The notes under the pieces were generated by a model. That model did not search any database. It saw only the letters and a program-made list of their open reading frames with translations, and was not told the DNA's origin. From Gammaproteobacteria bacterium (GTDB taxonomy: Bacteria; Pseudomonadota; Gammaproteobacteria; UBA4575), in contig JANQKJ010000064.1 in the NCBI GenBank assembly GCA_028281205.1, forward strand, positions 1-7,462: a DNA stretch of 7,462 nucleotides, given 5' to 3'. Of this stretch, positions 1-6,042 are shown in pieces (the stretch's first letter is position 1; each line of letters starts with the position of its first letter). The position numbers and the translations under genes were made by a program.

Positions 1-1
1 C

Positions 2-667
2 AGCTTAGGCGCCGATGGAATTGCTGCGGTTGCGCCTGGTTTTTCATACAGTGTTGTTGATGGCGCTAGCGATATTCGTTTTGTTCTAAATGCTTTGGAA
101 TCAGAAACCAATGTGCGGGTTCTGTCGGCACCTTCGATTATGGTTTTGGATAATAAGACCGCGACGATCAACGTGGGTGACGAGATACCCGTACCTACGC
201 GACAATCGAGTAGTAATATCGATCCAGATGCGCCAACCGTAAATGAAATCGAATACCGTGATACAGGCGTATTACTCACGGTTTCGCCGCGCATCAACGC
301 GGGAGGGTTAGTAACACTTGATGTGAATCAAGAAGTCAGTGATGCAGTTATCACTGACAGTTCTAATCTCGATGCACCGACCATTCAACTAAGGAAAATA
401 GAAAGCTCTGTTGCAATTCAAAGTGGTCAGAGTGTGATTCTGGGTGGTTTGATTCGAAATCGACGTGAAGATAGCATGAGTGGCGTACCATTGGTGAGTC
501 GGGTGCCGGTTTTGGGTCATTTGTTTAGTCAAACTGCAAATAGTGATCGCCGAACGGAGTTGCTCGTAGTTTTGACACCTTACGTCATTGCTGATCCTTC
601 TGCTGCGCGTGGTATCACAGAAGAATATCGTGCGAAGATGAGCGAGCCTGATAATTCTTTATATTAG
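2..667 (+). CDS. gspD: Type II secretion system secretin GspD, C-terminal part (5' end outside window)
   Basis: The frame is open from the window edge, so the gene is truncated upstream and only the last 221 residues are visible. A TTG at 95 is internal, not a start. The fragment is the secretin beta-barrel domain that forms the multimeric outer-membrane channel through which folded proteins leave the cell. Family signatures run in the expected order: VLSAPSI (fragment residues about 40-46), VGDEIPV (58-64), EYRDTG (84-89), QSGQSVILGGLI (140-151), VPVLGHLF (168-175) and ELLVVLTPYVI (186-196). Only about 25 residues follow the last strand, ending in a polar EPDNSLY tail. That is short compared with enterobacterial secretins that carry a pilotin-binding S domain. 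PilQ or type III secretins share this domain, but the gspE-J genes behind it settle the assignment as GspD. The stop lies 8 bases before gspE. Confidence 0.96.
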   Translation, partial: SLGADGIAAVAPGFSYSVVDGASDIRFVLNALESETNVRVLSAPSIMVLDNKTATINVGDEIPVPTRQSSSNIDPDAPTVNEIEYRDTGVLLTVSPRINAGGLVTLDVNQEVSDAVITDSSNLDAPTIQLRKIESSVAIQSGQSVILGGLIRNRREDSMSGVPLVSRVPVLGHLFSQTANSDRRTELLVVLTPYVIADPSAARGITEEYRAKMSEPDNSLY

Positions 668-675
668 TAAGATGA

Positions 676-2379
676 ATGGCTAATCGAACGGTAAATGTCT
701 ATGCTCAATTGTTGGCAGCGTTGCCAGAACTAATGGTCGAGGCAGATGATAAAATCGAGCGTGTAGCCAATGAGTTTGAACAGACTGGTGAGCTTACTGA
801 GGCATTGCTTGCCCATTCGGGTATGTCGGCGCCCGAAGTCGAATCATTTTATGCGCGCACACTAGGTATCGAAATAGTAAGTGAAGCGAATTTGCAACTC
901 TGTACTATTTCCGATGCAGTCAGTTTAAAGTTTATGCGACACCACAATGTGTTGGTGACTAAGGAAGCTGATAGTACGATTCGATTGATCACTGCAACGC
1001 CTTACGATCACTATATACAACAAGCAGTCATGCTAGCTTGCTTGAGACCAATCAAGTTGTGCTTGGCAAAAGCAGAGTCAATCAGTCAGATTTTAGAAAA
1101 AGCTGATAGCGATGCTGCATCGGTATCGGAGTTATCAGATCAGATCGAAAAGGATTTGGCCAAGGATGACACAGATGTCGGTCGCTTAAAAGATTTAGCC
1201 AGTGAGGCACCGATTGTTCGATTGGTTAATATAATTGTAAGTCAAGCTATGGTGATGCGAGCTTCTGATATTCATATTGAACCCTTCGAGAAACAGCTAC
1301 GTGTTCGTTATCGCATCGATGGGTTATTGAGAGATGTGGATGCGCCACCTGCACATTCTACCGCGGCAATTATTTCGCGAATAAAGATTATGGCGAAACT
1401 TAACATCGCAGAGCGACGTTTGCCGCAAGATGGTCGCATCCAGATGCGTTTGCAAGGACAGCAAGTCGAACTTCGTGTATCGACGATCCCTTCTTTGTTC
1501 GGCGAAAGTGTTGTAATGCGAATTTTGGATAAAACGCAATTGGCATTGAGCTTCGAAAGCCTAGGTTTTGGAGATCGTAACATGCAAAAACTAAAAACGT
1601 TAATCCAGCGACCTCATGGCATTGTGCTAGTAACTGGCCCAACCGGCAGTGGTAAAACAACTACATTATATACAGCGCTCGCAAGCTTAAATTCATCCGA
1701 AAAAAAAATTATGACCGTAGAAGACCCTATCGAGTATCAACTCGATGGCATTATGCAGATGCAAGTGAAGCCAAGCATCGGTTTGGGGTTTTCAGATGCA
1801 TTACGGGCTATTGTCAGACAAGACCCTGATACCATCATGATCGGAGAGATGCGCGACTATGAAACCGCAAGTATAGCGATTCAATCTGCGTTAACTGGAC
1901 ATTTAGTATTTTCTACATTGCATACTAACGATGCAGGAAGCGCGATTACTCGCTTACTTGATATGGGTGTGAAGGATTATCTAATCACCTCGACATTAGC
2001 GGGAGTTGTCGCTCAACGCTTAGTGCGTACACTGTGCCCATTCTGTAGGAGGACTGTCAAACCATTGCCCGCGTTGGTTAAAGAACTGGGTTTGGATGAG
2101 TATGAATACTCGACACTGAATTTGTATGAGCCGTGTGGCTGCAATGAGTGCAACCATACAGGTTACAAAGGTCGAACCGTTATATTAGAGCAGATGGATT
2201 TAAACGATGATTTACGTTCAAAGATTCTTGCGCGTGCTGATGGAACCGACATTCAATCAACGGCGATTCTTCAGGGAATGATCACGATGCGGCAAGATGG
2301 ATTGGACAAAGCGCTTGCGGGTGTGACATCGCTAGATGAAGTTATTAGAGCAACACAAGATACTCAAACCGATAAATAA
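676..2379 (+). CDS. gspE: Type II secretion system ATPase GspE
   Basis: This 567-residue cytoplasmic AAA-like secretion ATPase is full length for the family and powers pseudopilus assembly from the inner-membrane platform. The N-terminal part (about 1-150) corresponds to the GspE N domain, which in known systems docks on GspL. The C-terminal motor shows RASDIHIEP (195-203), Walker A GPTGSGKT (321-328, with K327), the Asp box TVEDPIE (347-353), Walker B IMIGEMRD (387-394, with E391) and the His box GHLVFSTLHTND (408-419). A zinc-binding tetracysteine module is present as C454-x2-C457 and C489-x2-C492, with an extra C487. This module is typical of GspE and PilB. All catalytic motifs look intact, so the enzyme should be active. 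The ATG at 676 has only a weak purine-rich stretch upstream. It starts 8 bases after gspD, which suggests translation coupled to it. PilB of type IV pili is the main alternative, and the operon context argues for GspE. Confidence 0.98.
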   Translation: MANRTVNVYAQLLAALPELMVEADDKIERVANEFEQTGELTEALLAHSGMSAPEVESFYARTLGIEIVSEANLQLCTISDAVSLKFMRHHNVLVTKEADSTIRLITATPYDHYIQQAVMLACLRPIKLCLAKAESISQILEKADSDAASVSELSDQIEKDLAKDDTDVGRLKDLASEAPIVRLVNIIVSQAMVMRASDIHIEPFEKQLRVRYRIDGLLRDVDAPPAHSTAAIISRIKIMAKLNIAERRLPQDGRIQMRLQGQQVELRVSTIPSLFGESVVMRILDKTQLALSFESLGFGDRNMQKLKTLIQRPHGIVLVTGPTGSGKTTTLYTALASLNSSEKKIMTVEDPIEYQLDGIMQMQVKPSIGLGFSDALRAIVRQDPDTIMIGEMRDYETASIAIQSALTGHLVFSTLHTNDAGSAITRLLDMGVKDYLITSTLAGVVAQRLVRTLCPFCRRTVKPLPALVKELGLDEYEYSTLNLYEPCGCNECNHTGYKGRTVILEQMDLNDDLRSKILARADGTDIQSTAILQGMITMRQDGLDKALAGVTSLDEVIRATQDTQTDK

Positions 2380-2389
2380 CTGACTCGTG

Positions 2390-3598
2390 ATGACACTATA
2401 TTATTACAAAGCAATTACGATGGATAATAATACAGTGGAAGGTCAGATGGAGGCCGAATCAAAACAAACCGTTGCATCAAAGCTGCAAGAGATGGGTTAT
2501 TTCCCTGTTTCCATGTGGGAAGCTGATACGGATTCAAATGGCGATAACAAGTTTTTTTCGAAAAGTATCTCGCAAGATGATGTTCTGCTCTTGACGCAAA
2601 AACTAGCTGTGACTATGAAGGCGGGACTAACATTAGATTCTGCGCTTAACTTATTAATTGAGACCGCTGAGTCACCCAAACTGAAAGCGATGCTAGAGAA
2701 AGTAACTTTATCGGTACACAATGGAGTGAGCTTGTCTGATGCATTTGAGCAACACTCAAATGCATTTGATCGTTTTTATCTGAATACTTTACGTGCTGGT
2801 GAAGCAGCGGGAACCTTAGATTTAGTATTAAGTCGTTTGACAGTGCACTTAGAGCACGCGCGCACCATTAAGAAGAAGCTACAAGCCGCACTCATTTATC
2901 CCACAGTATTGATGTCTGTTGCGATCTTGACTTTACTAATTTTATTGCTTTACGTAGTGCCTCAGTTCCAGACCTTATTTGCAGAAATGGGGCAGGAATT
3001 ACCTTTTTCAACGCAGGTTGTTATCACAGTAGCGGAAGGTATCAAACTGTATGGTTGGATCGTCGTTTTGTTAACAATAGTGTTCGTTCTATTGATTAAA
3101 CGCCGTTTGCGAGATCGCGAAAAACGTCAGCCAATCGATCAAATCTTATTAAGTCTACCTTTCGTGTCGGACATACTGATCAAGCTTGAAGTAGCCCGAT
3201 TTAGTCGCACACTGGCCACATTACTGAGTAATGGAGTGCCGGTTTTAACCGCCTTAAATGTTGTATGTGCAAGTTTAAAAAATACTGTTATTCAACAGTT
3301 AGTCGAATCGGTTAAAGAGAGTGTTCAGCAGGGGCAAGGAGTTGCCGCAGTGTTGTTAAAGCAACCTATATTCCCACCAATGGCGGTCCAATTGATTCGT
3401 ATGGGTGAAGAAACAGGCGAACTCACTCCTATGCTGGAGCAAGTCGCCGATATTTATGATGAAGAATTAAGCGATTCGATTCAGCGATTTTTGACTTTGT
3501 TCGAACCGATCTTAGTTATTAGTTTAGGCATCGTGATTGCGGCAATAATTATTTCGGTATTATTAGCTATCTTAGCTTTGAATGATTTTGCATTTTAG
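2390..3598 (+). CDS. gspF: Type II secretion system inner-membrane platform protein GspF
   Basis: This polytopic inner-membrane protein of 402 residues, the usual GspF size, links the GspE motor to pseudopilin assembly. The N-terminal motif LYYYKAIT and the following EGQMEAES, MGYFPV block are typical of GspF and PilC. Two homologous T2SF cytoplasmic domains follow, at about 65-190 and 265-395. Each has the diagnostic repeat: RAGEAAGTL at 135-143 and RMGEETGEL at 337-345, the latter preceded by FPPM (328-331). Three membrane segments are visible at about 167-192, 220-236 and 370-396. An in-frame GTG lies directly before the ATG, at 2387. I chose the ATG at 2390 because it matches the family's N-terminus, although neither has a strong ribosome binding site. 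The gene starts 10 bases after gspE and ends 15 bases before gspG. The C-terminus ends in ALNDFAF; that it lacks the proline often found there in relatives is my recollection of the family. Confidence 0.97.
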   Translation: MTLYYYKAITMDNNTVEGQMEAESKQTVASKLQEMGYFPVSMWEADTDSNGDNKFFSKSISQDDVLLLTQKLAVTMKAGLTLDSALNLLIETAESPKLKAMLEKVTLSVHNGVSLSDAFEQHSNAFDRFYLNTLRAGEAAGTLDLVLSRLTVHLEHARTIKKKLQAALIYPTVLMSVAILTLLILLLYVVPQFQTLFAEMGQELPFSTQVVITVAEGIKLYGWIVVLLTIVFVLLIKRRLRDREKRQPIDQILLSLPFVSDILIKLEVARFSRTLATLLSNGVPVLTALNVVCASLKNTVIQQLVESVKESVQQGQGVAAVLLKQPIFPPMAVQLIRMGEETGELTPMLEQVADIYDEELSDSIQRFLTLFEPILVISLGIVIAAIIISVLLAILALNDFAF

Positions 3599-3601
3599 TG
3601 A

Positions 3602-3606
3602 TGAGG
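3602..3606 (+). promoter_or_regulatory. Ribosome binding site of gspG
   Basis: TGAGG lies seven bases upstream of the ATG at 3614. It is the best Shine-Dalgarno match within the gsp operon. This fits the need for much more GspG, the major pseudopilin, than of the neighbouring components. Confidence 0.7.
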
Positions 3607-3613
3607 TATTGAC

Positions 3614-4033
3614 ATGTATAAGCAGAAGCAGTTCGGTTTTAGTTTGATTGAGTTATTAGTGGTGCTAGTCATTCTCGGTTTGCTTGCAGGCATTGTAGCA
3701 CCACAAATAATGAAGCATGTGGGTAAAGCCAAAACCGATTCTGCACGCTTGCAAATCGAAGACCTCGGTGCGGCGATTGATTTGTATTACTTAGAAGTTG
3801 GTGATTACCCAACCACGCGTCAAGGCTTGCAAGCCTTAGTAGAGGCACCTAGTGGTGTCACGAACTGGAATGGCCCTTACTTAAAGAAGAAGACACTGCC
3901 AATGGATCCCTGGGGGCATGCGTTTCGATACCGTTCACCAGGAGAGCATGGAGCCTATGATCTTTTTACCTTAGGTAAAGATGATCAGCAGGGAGGAGAG
4001 AACGAAGATCAAGATGTACTGAGCTGGAAGTAA
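3614..4033 (+). CDS. gspG: Type II secretion system major pseudopilin GspG
   Basis: GspG is the main subunit of the periplasmic pseudopilus. The 139-residue precursor has a short, basic leader MYKQKQFG and a prepilin peptidase (GspO/PilD) site G8/F9. Mature residue F1 is normally N-methylated, and the conserved glutamate at mature position 5 is E13. The hydrophobic helix covers about 9-30 and ends in the usual APQI. Conserved GspG features follow: the DLGAAIDLYYLEVGDYPTT segment (50-68), QGLQALVEAP (70-79), the GPYLKKK/LPMDPWG region (87-101) and the acidic C-terminal loop GGENEDQD (127-134), which corresponds to the calcium-binding loop of characterised GspG proteins. The start is fixed by a good ribosome binding site. 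The stop codon overlaps the gspH start by one base. No prepilin peptidase gene lies in the window, so processing depends on one elsewhere. Confidence 0.98.
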   Translation: MYKQKQFGFSLIELLVVLVILGLLAGIVAPQIMKHVGKAKTDSARLQIEDLGAAIDLYYLEVGDYPTTRQGLQALVEAPSGVTNWNGPYLKKKTLPMDPWGHAFRYRSPGEHGAYDLFTLGKDDQQGGENEDQDVLSWK

Positions 4034-4488
4034 TGTCTTCATGCCGACGGCAAATAGGTTTTTCCTTACTCGAGCTTCTCGTGGTGTTGATGATCGTTAC
4101 CACCGTTGCTGCATTGGTTTCACCGCAATTGTCAAACGTATTAGAAAGCCAAAAAGTCAAGACATTAAGCCGGGATATTGCGAGCTCGTTGCGTGCCACC
4201 AGGCAATTGGCGATTAGTCGTGGACGGGATGCGGTTTGGACTTTAGACTTAGAACAGCACGCTTATCTTGATGGACGTCGCCAACAATGGTCGGCGTTCG
4301 ATAAAGATATTCAAGTATTGCTTACTACCGTAGCAAAAGAACAAGTGTCTGACTCGTTGGCTAATATTCGATTTTTTGCCGATGGTAGTGCTACGGGTGG
4401 TGAGATCGATTTACGCTATAAAAGACTCTCTTATGTAGTCCAAGTAAATTGGTTGAGTGGTCGCGTAAAGATCTATGATGGGCTCTAA
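4033..4488 (+). CDS. gspH: Type II secretion system minor pseudopilin GspH
   Basis: GspH is a minor pseudopilin placed between the GspG shaft and the I-J(-K) tip complex. The 151-residue precursor has the leader MSSCRRQIG, a prepilin peptidase site at G9/F10 and the +5 glutamate at E14. A hydrophobic helix at about 10-30 ends in SPQL. The C-terminal half carries the characteristic GspH strand IRFFADGSATGGEI (112-125) and VNWLSGRVKI (138-147), which separate it from GspG. The ATG overlaps the gspG stop (TAATG), with GGAAG at 4026-4030 just upstream, so it is probably translated by ribosomes finishing gspG. The 3' end overlaps gspI by 14 bases. FimT-type pilin proteins share the fold, but position and the DGSxTGG motif favour GspH. 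Confidence 0.95.
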   Translation: MSSCRRQIGFSLLELLVVLMIVTTVAALVSPQLSNVLESQKVKTLSRDIASSLRATRQLAISRGRDAVWTLDLEQHAYLDGRRQQWSAFDKDIQVLLTTVAKEQVSDSLANIRFFADGSATGGEIDLRYKRLSYVVQVNWLSGRVKIYDGL

Positions 4489-4879
4489 ATGTCGCTTTTA
4501 TCAAAACGGTTTTACGCTATTAGAAACGCTAGTAGCATTCGCTATCTTGGTGCTGGTACTTGCAGTGGTTTTTCAAGTATTTGGAAATGGGTCTCGCTCA
4601 GCACGCATGAGTCATGAGTACGTGCAAGCAGTAATTATCGCCCAATCGTTGTTAGCAGAATCACGCATTGACGGTAGTGTCAGTCAGTCGGGAGAACGAG
4701 CAGGTTATCGTTGGGAGTTGACACGAAAACTGGCCAATTATGCTGACTTTGGTTATACGTCTAATTACGAACAAGTCGGCATGTCAGCCTATGACGTTGA
4801 AGTGACTGTGACTTGGCAGAGAGGAGCTAAAGAAAGAAAAGTTTCGTTAAATAGCGTTGATTTGGATGTGAACCCATGA
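4475..4879 (+). CDS. gspI: Type II secretion system minor pseudopilin GspI
   Basis: GspI is a minor pseudopilin of the tip complex that nucleates pseudopilus assembly with GspJ and, in most systems, GspK. The precursor is 134 residues if the first of two adjacent ATGs is used; the second is at 4478. The prepilin peptidase site is G12/F13, with the +5 glutamate at E17 and a hydrophobic helix at about 13-36. Family marks include AQSLLAES (56-63), GYRWE (77-81) and VTWQRG (112-117) followed by a basic, strand-forming end. The start lies inside the 3' end of gspH, giving a 14-base overlap, or 11 from the second ATG. An AAAG at 4467-4470 is better spaced for the second ATG. A further ATG at 4489 is out of frame. 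The stop overlaps the gspJ start. Confidence 0.95.
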   Translation: MMGSKCRFYQNGFTLLETLVAFAILVLVLAVVFQVFGNGSRSARMSHEYVQAVIIAQSLLAESRIDGSVSQSGERAGYRWELTRKLANYADFGYTSNYEQVGMSAYDVEVTVTWQRGAKERKVSLNSVDLDVNP

Positions 4880-5520
4880 AGTTAAAACTGGCTGTTCAGC
4901 GAGGTTTTACTTTAGTAGAAATTCAAATTGCTTTACTACTTCTGCTACTGATCATGGCTGCTTTAATGGGCAGTTTGCAACTGGTATCGAAAACGATGTC
5001 GTCAACCGAATCACTAGTCGAGAAAAATGCTGACCTGCGTATTGTATCTAACCTACTAAGAAGTCTATCTACAGGGGCAACACCATATCAAATGCCCAGA
5101 GGAGATGAAAATCAACTCGTGTTCAAAGGTGCCTTAGATGAAATCTATTTTGTGGGAAATTTACCCGAATTTGTAGTCAAAGGTGGGCCTTGGTTATTAC
5201 ATATATTTCAGGATAAAGAGCAGCTGTTACTTGGCTATCGAGTGGTCGATCATGCTCGCTCTATGCGTGATAATTATGAGGCAGACTACGAGATAGTTGT
5301 GTTACTTGATCATATAAATATCATCGACTTTGGTTATTTGGATGGGGCAACGCAGTCCTGGAGTACAGTTTGGGACAACGCAGAAATCATGCCAGATGCA
5401 ATAAGCGTGTCGATCGAGCAAGATGGATTTGAATGGCCGCAGCTTACTTTGCCCATACTAGTGAAACAAACTACTACATCCTACTCGAGTAGCGCAGATG
5501 GTAAACCTGAGGATGAGTGA
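4876..5520 (+). CDS. gspJ: Type II secretion system minor pseudopilin GspJ
   Basis: This is a 214-residue minor pseudopilin of the tip complex, within the normal length range for GspJ and clearly longer than GspG, H or I. The leader MKLKLAVQRG gives a prepilin peptidase site at G10/F11 with the +5 glutamate at E15. The hydrophobic helix (about 11-37) is unusually leucine-rich, with a run at 20-25. The region FKGALDEIYFVGNLPE (83-98) and the W162-x3-W166 ... P173 segment before a strand match the GspJ plan. The ATGA junction with gspI gives a 4-base overlap. The protein ends in a polar, acidic tail, SSSADGKPEDE. It is the last recognisable gene of the operon: gspK, which normally follows and binds GspI-GspJ, is missing. 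Identification rests on motifs and position, since GspJ is poorly conserved. Confidence 0.9.
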   Translation: MKLKLAVQRGFTLVEIQIALLLLLLIMAALMGSLQLVSKTMSSTESLVEKNADLRIVSNLLRSLSTGATPYQMPRGDENQLVFKGALDEIYFVGNLPEFVVKGGPWLLHIFQDKEQLLLGYRVVDHARSMRDNYEADYEIVVLLDHINIIDFGYLDGATQSWSTVWDNAEIMPDAISVSIEQDGFEWPQLTLPILVKQTTTSYSSSADGKPEDE

Positions 5521-5981
5521 ACAAATACACAAATTTCAAGAATATAACTTACTTTTACTATTAAAGTATCTGTATGTTTGGTTTGGCCGAGCTATGGGTG
5601 AGCCACTTACTTATGTGCATATTTTTCTACCTAAATTAATCTATATTGTAAAGCACTATTCCAAGGACCATGCTGTGTATTTGTAGCTCAATCAGTTGGT
5701 AAACAGATTGTATAGTCACCTTGTGTCGAGCTTATTTTATTTTTGTGCTAGATGCTATGATCGACATGAGTTCAATATAGTTAATCAACGTTTCATTGTG
5801 AAATTTTCTTAACTGATATAAATAGTTTTTATGTATGTAGTGCATAAAAACCTAGATGTAGTAAATATGAATTAGTTATGAGTAATAAGTGGAATAAGTA
5901 AAAAGTTTTCAGTTACAGTACTTTCTGCTTATCACCTAGTATTACTCCTGTGTGGCTATGATAATAGCTTAGTAGTACTTG
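5521..5981. other. AT-rich intergenic region without a credible gene
   Basis: This stretch is visibly richer in A and T than the genes on either side. Its only sizeable open frame is a 62-codon frame (5498-5686) overlapping the end of gspJ; it resembles no Gsp protein and has no clear ribosome binding site. Three inverted repeats are visible. One lies at 5776-5818, with arms AGTTAA/TTAACT and an inner TTTCA/TGAAA. The second has perfect 9-bp arms GTTTTTATG/CATAAAAAC (5825-5833 and 5843-5851). The third is an imperfect long repeat with outer arms AGTAATA/TATTACT (5881-5887 and 5940-5946). None is followed by a convincing T tract. A possible extended -10 promoter element, TGCTATGAT, sits at 5753-5761 without a matching -35 box. 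Confidence 0.6.
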
Positions 5982-6018
5982 GAAGAAAGAGAGGGTCACA
6001 CACAATGTGATCCTCTCT
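5982..6018 (-). terminator. Rho-independent terminator of the convergent secreted-protein gene
   Basis: A 13-position stem pairs 5988-6000 with 6006-6018 around a 5-base loop (6001-6005). Twelve positions are Watson-Crick pairs. The one exception, 5995/6011, is a G-U wobble in a + strand transcript and a C-A mismatch in a - strand transcript. On the - strand the stem is followed at once by a pyrimidine-rich TTCTTCC, and the hairpin starts 24 bases after the stop of the 461-residue gene. On the + strand the T-rich tract (6029-6036) is about ten bases from the stem, so it may also stop read-through from the gsp side less efficiently. Confidence 0.75.
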
Positions 6019-6042
6019 CAATCTATCTTCTTTTTCTAATCT

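Noticed and set aside
95..97. TTG as a possible start codon of the first gene
   Set aside because: The frame is open back to the window edge and the residues before it continue the secretin domain, so the gene begins upstream of the window.
1308..1660. Three overlapping open frames on the - strand inside gspE
   Set aside because: They lie opposite the highly conserved ATPase core, overlap one another in different frames and encode Cys/Arg-rich sequences with no domain pattern. They are shadows of gspE.
5498..5686. A 62-codon open frame overlapping the end of gspJ by 23 bases, or 57 codons from an ATG at 5513
   Set aside because: It has no properly spaced ribosome binding site, lies in AT-rich DNA where hydrophobic short frames arise easily, and does not resemble GspK or any protein I know. 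A GAGG directly abuts the second ATG, which is too close to serve it.
5684..5730. tRNA-like sequence: TAGCTCA ... GTTGGTA resembling a D arm, with TCGAG further downstream
   Set aside because: The D-stem partner is missing (GCTC faces AACA), the D loop is too long, and no acceptor stem, anticodon stem or full T arm can be drawn. At best it is a decayed fragment, and chance similarity is as likely.
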